Shown: in pieces, positions 11,341 through 22,141 of the stretch
How the letters are laid out: each line of letters begins with the position of its first letter
Numbering within the stretch: position 1 is the first letter of the stretch
From: Undaria pinnatifida
Taxonomy: Eukaryota; Sar; Phaeophyceae; Laminariales; Alariaceae
NCBI GenBank assembly: GCA_012845835.1
Contig: JABAKD010000010.1
Coordinates: 13,114,973 to 13,178,972, forward strand
DNA: 64,000 nt
Direction of reading: 5' to 3'
The notes under the pieces: model-generated
The model's input: the letters and a program-made list of their open reading frames with translations, nothing else
What the model was told of the DNA's origin: nothing
Database searches by the model: none
Made by a program: the position numbers and the translations under genes

Positions 11341-11700
11341 TGCACGACGTGTGTATGACATCGGCGTCCCCCGATGGAGTAGAAGTAGGTAAATCTCGTC
11401 CTTGCTGTCGTCGAACGGGGGGTTCAGGTCTCATCCAGTGTATGCTCGTGCTCGTATATAGTACCAGGTATGTTGGGACTTTTCTTACGTAAAAAATGAC
11501 GAGGGAAAAGCGCGAGTTTGCGAAAAGTCGATGGAAATCGACGAGAATAAAAAATGCTTAAAAGTGGGAATGCTGAACCCTATGCGCGATAAAAATGAAG
11601 GCACGTACCGGGGTGGAAAAGGAAAAGACACCTGCGACCAATGGTTGAGGGTAGAGTGCTTTTACTCTCACGAGTCGAGCTGGAGAGTAAAAGTGATTAT
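11340..11700 (+). mobile_element. tRNA-derived SINE, copy 1
   Basis: The body 11480-11690 matches, inverted, the 32537-32862 element: both share GAACCCTATGCGCGATAAAA and a TTGGGACTTTT segment. A B-box-like GGTTCAGGTC lies near 11420 in the head. The boundaries are approximate. Confidence 0.65.
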
Positions 11701-12347
11701 TTAAAAACATTGATGAAATGTGTGATGGGGCGTTGGACGACAACGGGCAAGCGAATTTACAGACGCCAGCGATGGGTCCGGGGAGGGGAGGGGGGGGAGG
11801 GGAGAGAGAGAAATGGATAGTCCCACACCAAACGTTCTTCGATTGTATCAGAACATGTTCGTCCGACCGCTCTGTGCTGTTGTGGTACGTGCATTCGTGG
11901 TTGTCTCAAGCGAACGGTAACTACTACCAGGTATCTACTATCGGTCAAAGACGTTTGGTTCAGGGCGTCGGCGTCCCCCGTGTATCTGCCTTCTACCAAC
12001 CAGCTGAGTCGTGCCGCTTTTCCGTAGCTATTTTTAGAGAGCGCGAACGAAGTTGGAACAAACGGCAACCGCCCCGCTTCTCGTTGCCATCAAAGGCCTG
12101 CCCCACAGCAGCAGCAGTTAGTTGCCGTGCCCGCAGGATTCGGTACTACTGTTGCTACAAGCAGTATGCGAAAGTATTTCGTCTCGTATCCGTCCGTTCG
12201 TCCGTCCGTCCGTCTGCCCGATGAAATTGTGCACTATAGTGGTCTCTCCCTACCATGGTGCAACGTATTTCCAGATGATACCAGCACTAAAGTGGAAATC
12301 GGCACTATCCCGAAATAGTGTCGCAATAAGCAGGGCGTTTCATGGGT

Positions 12348-12448
12348 CATATGACCCGACCCGGGCCATTCATATGACCCGACCCGGGCCATTCATACGA
12401 CCCGACCCGGGTCATTCATATGACCCGACCCGGGTCACATGACCCGAC
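12348..12448. repeat. Minisatellite, 23-bp unit, four copies
   Basis: The unit is CATATGACCCGACCCGGGCC plus ATT. The same CCCGAC/GTCGGG word continues sporadically to about 12590. Confidence 0.92.
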
Positions 12449-13139
12449 TCGCCGATCATGTCAGGAGGTTCTCTAATTTTCGCGGGGCGAGTAGGGTCCG
12501 GTCAGGAAGTGCTTTCAAATCTCACGGGAAGGAACGGGTCGGGTCGGTTCAGGAGGTTTTTTAATGTCGCGAGTCGGGTCGGGTTACCCTGGCGAAACCT
12601 AAACCGTGAAAAAGCCCGAGTACCAAGTCCGCTGCTGCCCGGTACCCCGGTGACCGTAACGCTGGTCGCGTGGTTCACGCGCGATACCTGACACAGCATC
12701 CCCCCCCCCCCCCCCATTGTCACGGTGCTCCATTTTCGAACGAGATGCGTGGTCAAAAGACGAAAGCCAGCAACAAATGAGTACGCACCCCTCCCTTCCC
12801 CCGCCCTCCTCTTCCTCGCGCCCGTTGCTCGAATTAATATTGGCTCTTAACAAAAGCGAAGCAAAATCGTGGGTCTCGATCCATTAGTTTCCCGCCGGGC
12901 ATGCTCTTCCCCCCCGTTAACTTCGCGCTCGTTCCACTGAATCCCACTATACTGCAGACAGCGGCAAAATAATCCGTACCAGGTATATCACACGAGGATA
13001 ACACCTAATACGTAAAGCATCACCAAAGCGTACGACAACCGCCGCGTTGTTTTCCGCGCACGATATACCAACCAAAGAAACGAAACGACGTCCTTCTGGA
13101 CCGCAATCACCACGTTCGTTTCCCCGGCGGTTTCTGCAA

Positions 13140-13420
13140 TGGAATCTTCCGCAGAAATTTCCACTACTTCGGTGGAATGTTCGATATACTTCCTGGAAGC
13201 TTCAAATCTACTTCGATGGACTTGGTGGAAGCTTCCATGGAAGTTTATCCACGCCAATGAAGCGTCCATGGGCTTAGTGGAAGCTTCCATGGAGGTTTAT
13301 CCACGCCAATGTGGATTCCGTGGAAGCTTCCACTACTTCCATGAACGCCCGTGGAACCTCCATCTACTTCCGTCGACTTAATGGAAGCTTCCACGGAAGT
13401 AGTGGCTTCCATCTGCTTCC
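13140..13420. repeat. Cluster of palindromic TGGAAGCTTCCA repeats
   Basis: The 12-bp palindrome and partial forms recur about six times, with a direct duplication of GAAGTTTATCCACGCCAATG near 13230 and 13290. Confidence 0.85.
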
Positions 13421-13547
13421 AAAAGCAACACAGTATCAGGTAACGTGTATGGCCACCGAGCGCGACGCAGACGACAGCGAGTATCATCCTCACCAGACGC
13501 ATATTACGATCGAGGTAGCACGTTTTGGCTATTTGGACAGATTCTTA

Positions 13548-13797
13548 CTACGATAGCCCCCCCCCCCCAAACCAGCGATTTTCTTCAACGAACGTTTCAT
13601 CATTTCATGGCTGCTCGACACAAGGAAGGATACGATTTGAAACGAAGGGGATCCACACATTTTCTTGTGTGCAAAGGCCTATCGATCGATGACGTCGGGG
13701 TGCCGAGCGACGCCGTATTTCAGGAGAAACGACCGGGAGCTGGTTTTGAAACCCGGCGATTCTGTTAAAAAGAAATATTGGGGGGGCTCTACCTTAG
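13548..13797 (+). mobile_element. CTACGATAGC TIR element, copy 1
   Basis: This non-coding element of about 250 bp starts CTACGATAGCCCCCC and ends GGGGGGGCTCTACC. It carries the internal block GGAGAAACGACCGGGAGCTG. The same structure recurs at 21280, 32148 and 32384. Confidence 0.75.
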
Positions 13798-14955
13798 TAC
13801 GACTCTTTTTTGTTTTCTGGATGGCTGGGCTTCTTAACCCAAAATTGTCGGAACAATCGGCCATTTTTCGGCCATTCTTTGGCCATTTTTCGGCCATTTT
13901 TCGGCCATTTTTTCATGATTCTCGTTGTGTACCTTGGCCATTTGATTTTTTTTTATCCCGCGTAATAAGTAGCAATTTTGTTTTTCTCCAAATCAGATTT
14001 TGGGGAAGGTCTTAAAAAGCTCCCAAAAAATTGAGGGGTAGTATTGAGAGAAAAAATGGTGCACCTCTATCGTAGAACGCGTGACCGCGCTTACAATCAT
14101 CATCTCTCTCAGCGCATCGATACCTGCGAAGCGATACATGCGCCGATCGGTCCTGCAAAGTTCGCTGCATGAAGCGGCAACACTGCACACGCACACTACG
14201 CCAGTTAACGCAGCGGTGAGTACGCTTGTGAAAAAAATATAGGTCCTCCCGTGGTGCGCTAATAGATTAAAAGGTCGGCACTGCACACATATGAGCGCAT
14301 AGCCAAAGCGGGACGCAGACAACAGCGAGTACCATCACGACACGCGTGTTGCTCTCTCTCTCTCTCTCTCCCCCTCCTAGCACAGCGCAAATTTCGACCT
14401 GGCGATACGCTTCTCCGTTTTGCAGAGTGCGCTACATGAAAGGATCACATCGTACAGACACGCAAAAATACGCTTTTTAGCGCAGTGGTTATACAGTACC
14501 ACGCTCACAAGTGTCGACCCGCGAAGTGCGCTACACGAAACGATAATATACCGTACACACATGACCCCTTCGAGCGTAGTGGCTGTCTGGCAACATGCCT
14601 ACATCGGTCCTGCGGAGTGCGCTAACTACATGAAGCGAAAGACACACAGGACACACACGCACGCAATCCAACGCAACGCAACACAGTGCCAACCACGTAA
14701 CACGCCGGTACCCTATCCTCCAATATACACGTACACGACTCCCATGAAGAAAAAACGAAAACTGCCGCCGCCCGGGGTCAGGGCGAATAACGAACGGGTT
14801 TCTACGAAAACAAAGGTCTGCATGCTCGTATCGGGGATGCTTTGGTTCTGGGGCGGGCAGCGAGTTGAAAGGAAAAATAAAATCCTGCATGCCTGTGGCG
14901 GTTACATTTTGGTTCTACGAGCAGCGCAACGGAGGGGGGGGGAGGGGGGGGAAGC
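13798..14955. other. Intergenic, no gene seen
   Basis: A short TTCGGCCATT array lies near 13860-13915 and a CT microsatellite near 14350-14372. ORFs lack domains. Confidence 0.55.
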
Positions 14956-14959
14956 CAAG

Positions 14960-15230
14960 TTCTTGCGCCTGGCAGAAAACTAAAGCAAACCGAAGTGCGC
15001 AAAATAGTGCCAAAACCTACCTTATAATACACTTTCCAGAACATGCAGCAAAGCTGAGGCGCAAATAAAGTAAAATCTACCCAACGCCTGTATGAAAATA
15101 CAGCAAAACTGAGGCATGAGATAGTGTCAAACCGCCACGCCTCTGGCAGAATATACAGCAAAATCTGCAGCGCAAACTAGCCACAACATACTGCCACGCC
15201 TCTGGCAGATAATGCAGCAAAAAATGAGGA
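14960..15230. repeat. Degenerate tandem repeat, about 70-bp unit
   Basis: Units contain GCCACGCCTCTGGCAGA and ATACAGCAAAA; about four copies. Confidence 0.75.
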
Positions 15231-16640
15231 AACAACAGAAAACGCCACAACGAAACGCCCCCTCTAGGCGGCTCCATCGATCGTGGGTGCGACAGGGAGC
15301 CTGCGATAACCCGTTCCAACGAGAGCATCCAACCCAACCCAACACAGCAACGCTTCAATCGGGGGGAGGCCTCGACAGCGCATTCCATAATGAATAACGT
15401 CCAATCCAGCACACACAAAGCACTACGTACGTACGGGGACGCGTTCGGTCAACCTCTCTATAACAAGAATGCTCTCGTCGGTTTCTTCCTTTGCCAAGGA
15501 CAACAACTGCACTAAGGTAACTGTGTTGCTCCTTGTCTAGAGCAAACACATCCACACCACAACAATCAAATGCCCATCCCCTTCCTCTGGAGCCCCCACG
15601 TTGTTCGCGAACGCGGCGGGTTTTCATACGCGAAACGCCCGGACCGAAACCCGGAGATGAATCGTCAACGTCCCCGTAGTCGAGACTATCACCCCCCCCT
15701 CCCCCCTATCCCGTCCCGCTCGCCGTTCCCCGCCCCACCACAACACCGCCACCGGAGCGTACCACACCTTCGCAAAACTCTGTAGCGTACGCACAAGCAG
15801 AAGTTGGTAAGTCGAGTCAAACACTTCGCGCTTCACCATGCGTATCAGCGCCAACTAAAGGCAGCCACGCCTGCCGGCACCCGCCCCCGGATCGAAAAAG
15901 ACACGGGAGAACCTTAACTGTGTTGAGTGGGGCTTTTCGGCAGCGACTAGGGCGAAAAACGGTGTCGGCATGCAGTTGTCGCCTTAGCCACGTGCTTGCT
16001 CTCCCCCACGACGTGCATCTTCCACCGCCGAGATATTTGGACGCCGTATCGCTACGTGCTCGCTATCTCCGCGGCGTGCATCTGCCGCCCAGAGACGTTT
16101 GTGTGACACAGCCAGCTACGGCGTGGAGTCCGACCCGATGGTTTCGTAACCGGGACTGTCAAGATTCGGGTGGCGATGTGTGGCGATGTGACGGGGGAAG
16201 GGACGGGGGAGGAAAAAAAATGGGGAATGATTAACCCTCATTCTGCAAAAACAAAAATAATTTTGCCCTTTTTCTGTACATTCAACACGTTTATTTCAGA
16301 TTTCAAAAGCCACACCCACACTACTGTTTACCGTTTCAAAAAATCCATTCCATTCTATTTTCAAGTGGTTCACTCAGTTCACAAATAGGTAGGTGCAGTT
16401 TATAGGGGTTAGCAGTAGGTCGGTACTTCGTGAGTTTTACGGTTTTTGACGACACGGCCGTGCGAGGGAGACTTTCTTTTTCAAGTCGGAATGGCGGGCG
16501 GTTGGGTGTCTGGTTGCCTCGGTGCGAGCGCTGCACACTCGCCCGCTTCATCTCTTAGCTGTTCATAAAACTACACACACCTACGCTGTGCCAATGAAGT
16601 ACCAGCAGTACCACACTTCTCCTCGCCACCTACAACCCAC
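15231..16640. other. Intergenic, no confident gene
   Basis: A short ATG-led segment (15470-15514) ending at a GTAACT donor, and a minus-strand ORF near 15624-15854, look weakly protein-like. Neither has partner exons or known motifs. Confidence 0.4.
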
Positions 16641-16649
16641 CGCATCTTC

Positions 16650-17475
16650 GTCCGCTCGCCTTCTTTCCCTCCCTGAAGACGGCCAACATCCAGCTGCCTG
16701 CCCCAACCCAACCACCTTACTCGATTGTCCATAGCCAATACAGCCCACAAATAAAAAAAAAAAAACCCGCAACCCACCGCCCGTTCGCCCTCTGTTCCTG
16801 CCTGAAGACGGCCAGCATCCAGCCGCCTGCCCCCCCCACCCAACCGCTACCCGACTGCCCGTTCCAACCACACCCCATAAACACCAACCCGCGAATCCAC
16901 ATCCCACAACGCACAACTTACAACCCATCCACCGCCCGCCCACCCGTCCGCCCGCCCGCCCACCTTTCCTGAAGCACGAGCAACCTTGCCATAAGTTCGC
17001 CATAGTTCGCCCACCTTCCCCCTTTTCCTCCCCTCTCCGCCCACCCCACTAACCACACAACCCACCACCAACGCCAGCAATCCACAATCCTCAACCCATC
17101 GCCTTAGTACGCTCTGTTTTCCTACCTGAAAACGGTCGTCATCCAGCTGCCTCCCCGAACCTCACCGTGACCACACCTCACAACCCACAACCCACAACCG
17201 CCCGCCCGCCCGCCCGCCCGCCCGCCCGCCCGCCCGCCGGCCGGCCGGCCGGCCCACCTTTCCTGAAGAATGAAGAAGGAGCGACCTTGCAACAAACTCC
17301 CTGAAATTCGCCCGCCTTCTCCTCGCCATCCCCCTCCCCAACCCCCGCCGACTCTCCACTTCAAAACCCACAACGCACAACCCAACAACCCACAACCTAC
17401 CGTCCGCCCGTTCGCCCGTCCGCCCGAATTTCCTACCTGAAGACGGCCGACATCCAGTTGCCTGCCCCAACGGCA
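16650..17475. repeat. Repeated CTGAAGACGGCCAACATCCA cassette
   Basis: Four copies (near 16672, 16802, 17127, 17445) each run CCTGAARACGGYCRNCATCC AG-CTGCCTGCCCC and are followed by C-rich and AACCCAC-rich sequence. A (CCCG)n microsatellite occupies about 17198-17255. Spacing is irregular (130-325 bp). Confidence 0.8.
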
Positions 17476-17734
17476 CCACGACTACCCAACTCTCCATGAC
17501 CACCGCCGCGACCGCCGCCGCCACCGCTGCCACCGTTGCCGCCGTGCTTGAGGCGGTCCATCGCTACAGCTGCCGCCATCCCTACCATTGCGCCAACCAT
17601 GACGAGCATCGTCATCGTCATGAAAGACGGCGAGCTTCTCGCGGCTGAGCCGGGCGTGTCCTGTGATAGTGGATGGATGAGCCGCAGTAGTCGAGGGTAT
17701 GGCGGAAGGTGGAAGAGTAGGGATGAAGAGTAGG

Positions 17735-17828
17735 GGAAGGGTGGGGGGTGGGGGGGTGGTGATCATCTTATCATGCATAGATGTAGTGCGTAGGATCATA
17801 GGCCCTCGAATCCATACAATGGCAGGGG
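17735..17828 (-). repeat. RPT-A-like repeat, degenerate
   Basis: A G-tract is followed by ATGCATAGATGTAG and GGCCCTCGAATCCATACAAT, a degenerate form of the RPT-A core. Confidence 0.55.
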
Positions 17829-17861
17829 TGGGGTGGGATGGGGTAGGGATGGGGGGTGGGG

Positions 17862-17975
17862 GGGGGGATACTCCTTTGTTGCTTGCCTTAGTTGTCTTAG
17901 TCATTTGACCATTGATCACGCATCCAAGCTGTCGAGGCAGAGCACCGTTCCTACTACTCCTGGCAGAGATACGTC
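17862..17975 (-). repeat. RPT-B repeat, copy 1
   Basis: A G-tract is followed by TTTGTTGCTTGCCTTAG, GACCATTGATCACGCATC and GCACCGTTCCTACTACTCC. The layout parallels RPT-A but the sequence is distinct; copies recur at 22847 and 33108. Confidence 0.8.
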
Positions 17976-18207
17976 CAACAATCGGGCGCTCATTTCCGTT
18001 TCTTCCATATATTTTACACAAAAAAAAACTTGTCACATCTCCTTACCTCCTTATCTCCTTCCTGGTTGGCTGTCAGGCGGGGGGGGTTAACAGTGTAGCT
18101 ACGGGGAAAACCCGGAAACCGGAAAAAGGCGTTGTAATAGTGTGTTTTACCCGAAACAAACGAAACGAACGTAGGTGAGCGCGAGAGGTTAGCGTGGAGG
18201 AAGAGTG

Positions 18208-18282
18208 CTTATTCTCAAGCATGGCCATAGTCCACAGACCGCACACCCTCGTATCCTTACAACACTGGGACGGAGCACGCCA
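18208..18282 (-). repeat. RPT-A repeat, truncated copy
   Basis: It shares CATGGCCATAGTCC, ACCCTCGTATCC and GGGACGGAGCAC with the RPT-A core. Confidence 0.65.
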
Positions 18283-18299
18283 ACAAGGGAAACATGGAG

Positions 18300-19900
18300 A
18301 GGCGGGGGGGGGGGGGGGGGGTGACAGTTTCACTATCAGGTATGTACTGCAGGGCAAACTCGGAGTAAACCGTTGTTGGTTTGTGGTTTTTATCTCGAGC
18401 GCTGGCACTCGCTACAGCAGAGGTGCACCAATTTTTATTTTGTTTGATTTGCCTTTTGAGGGTGGCTACTTGAGGAGCTCTTCCATTATACCTTTATCAA
18501 ATAAACAAAATTGGGGGAAAACTGAAATTCCAACCCGATGGACAATCCCATGCCCAGGTGACCAGTACGACGACGAAAAAAATATATGAAGAAAAAAAAA
18601 ATCGATACAAGTATTCTCCGACGATTTTGGGTTAAGGAGCCCCGTTTATTCAGAAAATGTTTCACCCCAAAAAAGCGCTTTTATCGTACCTCTGCTGTAG
18701 CACGCGTCAGCGCTCACACCTGCCAGAACTAACGCTGGAGACATGCTACGTTGCAGAGGTGAACTTTGTTTTTTTTTTCTGGGATTCTTCACTCGAAAAA
18801 AAAATAAAAAAATTGCACGTCAACCGGACAGACAAATTGTCTCGCGTCCCAGTTAACAAAAACGATTTTCTCTTCTTTCAAAACAAAAGAAACATACTGA
18901 AGGCATTCCAGGCGGCATTACGTAGGGTAAAGGAGGAGTCCAGAAGTTCAGGGAACGTTGTTTTGGCAAAAAGTGTTGTTAGTACCTCTTATGTCGCAGC
19001 TGGCGCCGCTCTCGCTGGTGCGGTCAACCAACACTAAAAATCGACCCCGTATAGATCTACTGGGCCTGCCTCTTCCGCATGCGGGTGTGTGTGTCAACTT
19101 TCGAGTGCTTGCATGCAGTGATCACAACGTGTGAGTACTGCCTACCTGCACGTTAGGTCCTCCCATAATAAAAAGCACAGCAGCAGCAGCACCTCGGGAC
19201 ACAAACAGACTGTAGGGCCGGCAGAGCTCTACGTGCGGCCACCGAGGTACGCGAATACCGCGGCAACGCTGCAGCGACTATCGCGTGCGAGTGCCAGCAC
19301 ATGTTAGTGTTTGATTAAAGGCGAGCTTTTGGTTGAGGTCAGACAGCTCCTCAAAAGCGGGGTGCCTCAAGAAAAAGTACACGTGCACCCCCCCTCCCTT
19401 TTGACGAAGACGCGTGCTTCGATGGAGGGAGCATTTCGGGGGGGGGCTAATTTCGTTTCTGAATGACCGGGCGGGGGGGGGGGGGGGCTCCTTACCCCAA
19501 AATGGCCGGGGAAATCGTCATTTTTTTGCAGCATATACCGCATGAAGTTGAGGGGTACCTATAATAGTGCCACAATATAGGTGTAAGGTACGCCGTTTTT
19601 TGGCGAAATAGTTTCTGACTGACGAGGCGGGGGGGCCGCTTACCCCAAAATCATGGGGAAATCGTCCTTCCTCTTTTTTTATGTGTGAAGTTTTCCATTT
19701 TGGCACACCTATATAGGACCATGGCATGGTTTGCTCATCGAAATAGAGCTCTTAGTTTACTTCAAAATCAGTTCTCGGGTGCGGTGTAAAGAGCTCCTCA
19801 AGCAGCCACCCTTAGAAGGGAAAAAAAAACAAAAAAACAGTGCACCTCTACCGCCCTATCCTGTCGCGCGTTCGCACTAGACCAAAAGCTACAGTACGGT
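18300..19900. other. Intergenic, no gene seen
   Basis: Two related G-tract segments near 19460-19520 and 19600-19680 share GGGGAAATCGTC and TTACCCCAAAAT. The ORF at 18657-19037 has no recognisable domain. Confidence 0.5.
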
Positions 19901-19902
19901 TA

Positions 19903-20105
19903 GGGGGGGGGGGGGGGGGTATTCAGTTTGTGCATGGCCGTAGTCGTGTTTGACCATAGACCCTCGCATCCCTACTATGCCGGGACGGAGCACGTCGGGT
20001 TTTCACCGACAAGGCCGACATCGCTTGCACCAAGCGCGAAGCGCCGTGAGGTGTCCAGCGAGTCGCATGAAAGGTTGAACCGCACCCTTCCAAGAGCCGC
20101 TCGTG
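19903..20105 (-). repeat. RPT-A repeat, intergenic copy
   Basis: A G-tract is followed by GTGCATGGCCGTAGTCGTG, CCCTCGCATCCCTACTATGC and the GCGCCGTGAGG end. Confidence 0.85.
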
Positions 20106-20833
20106 AAAAAGACGGACTTCGGCACCCTTTGCCTACTGTCTTGTTGCTTATTGGATGATAGCGACCGATGAGTTATGCTTTGTTTTCTGGTGTGGCCATT
20201 CCAGAGACAGCAATGGGTACTATTACTATGCAACTGCCTCGTGGGTGCCGTACCTCATTTATTCACACTACGTGATGCGATCATTCCCCTTGTGCGGAGT
20301 TAGGGTTCTCCACCCCGCACAGTAGGGGGGGGGCACTTTTTTTTTGGGGGGGAGTTGCGGTAGTTCGGGGTCAATCGTGCGAGTGCCCCCCCCCCCGCCT
20401 CCCCCCCCGCCCCCCCCCCCCCCCCCGCCGTAGTTCATTTTGCAGCCTTAGTTTTCGTGCTCTTTTTAATTTTGTGACATGAATCCGAAAATGGAATGCT
20501 TCGCTACGCTGCGCCAAGAAAATCGTCGAGCTTTTCCGTCGGCGAGGTAAAGAGGCACTACATCCGAGTATGACCGTACTATAGTATGATAGTACTACAG
20601 TATGATAGTATGATGGTATAATAGTATGATATGACATGATAGCTCAAATTCAGTAGTGAGAAAGGGGGTACCCTCCCCTCCCCCCCCCCCCCCCCCCACA
20701 AACCACCTTACCCTTAGTCACCATTAATAGTCGGCCGATAGACAAGGTCGCACATCTGACACAGGCCACGGCGGCAGGAGGGTGCGCCACACGTTTCTTA
20801 GGCCCCTCTCCTCACGTGAGAAGAGCTCGTATA

Positions 20834-21003
20834 CCCTCCCTCCCTCCCTCCCTCCCTCCCTCCCTCCCTCCCTCCCTCCCTCCCTCCCTCCCTCCCTCCC
20901 TCCCTCCCTCCTCCCTCCCTCCCTCCTTCCCTCCCTCCCTCCCTCCCTCCCTCCCTCCCCTCCCTCCCCTCCCCTCCCCTCCCTCCCTCCCTCCCTCCCT
21001 CCC
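20834..21003. repeat. (CCCT)n microsatellite, about 170 bp
   Basis: This is almost pure CCTC/CCCT repeat. It generates spurious Pro/Ser and Gly/Arg/Glu ORFs on both strands. Confidence 0.97.
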
Positions 21004-21161
21004 AAAAAAACAGCAAAAAGTCCCCCGAGCAAGAAAAAACAGAAGGAAAAAAAAGGTGAAAACCGAATAACCAGTCCCATGGCCTAGATCGACAACAAAA
21101 ACAAAGTGTACTCTAAAGAGTATTGACACGAGAACCCCGTATTAGAGTAAAGGCTGTATTG

Positions 21162-21255
21162 GGTTAACGCATTTACAACTGGAAACCCTTTTTTTTTTGG
21201 GGGGGGGGGGGGCAATACTACTTGGAAATAATATAGGGAACGGATTTGGGGCCCT
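21162..21255 (+). mobile_element. TTAA MITE, degenerate copy
   Basis: It has GGTTAACGCATTTACAACTG and CTACTTGGAAATAATATAGG, diverging at the 3' end. Confidence 0.65.
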
Positions 21256-21279
21256 AGACGGGTGATGTGACGACTGTTT

Positions 21280-21526
21280 CTACGATAGCCCCCCTCCCCC
21301 TCCGAAACCAGCGAGTTTCTTTAACGAACTTTTCATGGATGCTTGACACGAGGAAGGAATGCGACGAAAAAAATGTATTTTTTTGTGTATTTTCTTCTTT
21401 GCAAAAGGAGTTATCGAAACGATGACACCGAGGTGGCAAGGCGCACCGTGTTTCAGGAGATACGGCCGGGAGCTGGCTTCAAAAGCCAGCGATTTCGTTG
21501 AAGAAAAGTTCGGGGGCGCTACCGTC
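21280..21526 (+). mobile_element. CTACGATAGC TIR element, copy 2
   Basis: It starts CTACGATAGCCCCCC and ends GGGGGCGCTACCGTCG. Internally GGGAGCTGGCTTC precedes AAAAGCCAGCGATTTCGTTG, a small hairpin. Confidence 0.8.
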
Positions 21527-21537
21527 GAACGATTCTA

Positions 21538-21606
21538 GTGCCTTTACAACTGGAAAACAATATTTGAAGTTAGGATAGGGAGGGATTTTGGGGGGGTTAA
21601 GGAGCT
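21538..21606 (+). mobile_element. TTAA MITE, partial copy
   Basis: It contains GCCTTTACAACTGGAAAAC, TAGGATAGGGAGGG and a GGGGTTAA end. Confidence 0.6.
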
Positions 21607-21740
21607 TTGGCCATTTTCAGAAAATATATTTAGCCGAAAAAAAAAGTGCCGTGTAGTACGTACCCCTACAGCATGGCTGCGAATCGTCTCCATCGGTTCT
21701 TCGATCGCGTTTTTTGGGGGCTTCTCCACAAGGGTTGTCA

Positions 21741-22141
21741 TTAAAACACACCACCCACGAACGACCGAAAAAAACAACACCACCACCACCCGCCACTCAC
21801 CGCCGTCCCAAGCTCCGGCGACGCACCCTCCGCCTGCTGCTCCGCAAGCCCTCCCCCTTCACCTCCTCCTATCGCCCCCGCTTCGTCTGGCCCACCGCGG
21901 GCTTCCTCGGGCCCCGTCGTCGTTGTCGTCGCGGGAAGGTCGGTGGGTTGCTGGTCATCAGCTAAACCGTGGCGGGAGTCGTTGTTGTCCGAGTTGTTGT
22001 TGGTGGTGGAGGTGGGGAGGGGCTTCATCCAGTCGACGACGGGAGGGTGTTTGCAGGAATCGGAAGGGAACTTGGTGTCGATGAATCCGTGTTCGACGGC
22101 GAGTCGGAAGGACCAGTACTTGGACGCCTGCTCGTTTTTCT
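21741..22141 (-). CDS. GH5 exon 13 (C-terminal tail)
   Basis: It starts with KNEQASKYWSFRLAVEHGF, which closes the fold. A low-complexity Asn/Ser/Asp, Thr and Gly/Glu-rich tail follows to the stop at 21741. A GTGAGT donor just below 21801 could end the exon earlier and add another exon, so the last 20 residues are uncertain. Confidence 0.8.

Noticed and set aside
15355-15854. Possible short gene (ATG at 15470 with GTAACT donor; minus ORF 15624-15854)
   Set aside because: No second exon, no motif and no homologue recognised.
17433-17640. Minus ORF with hydrophobic start and Gly/His-rich tail
   Set aside because: The Gly/His part comes from a GGC/GGT repeat; only one short segment is hydrophobic and no partner exon is found.
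20724-21129. Gly/Arg/Glu and Pro/Ser-rich ORFs
   Set aside because: Products of the (CCCT)n microsatellite; every frame of such an array is open.
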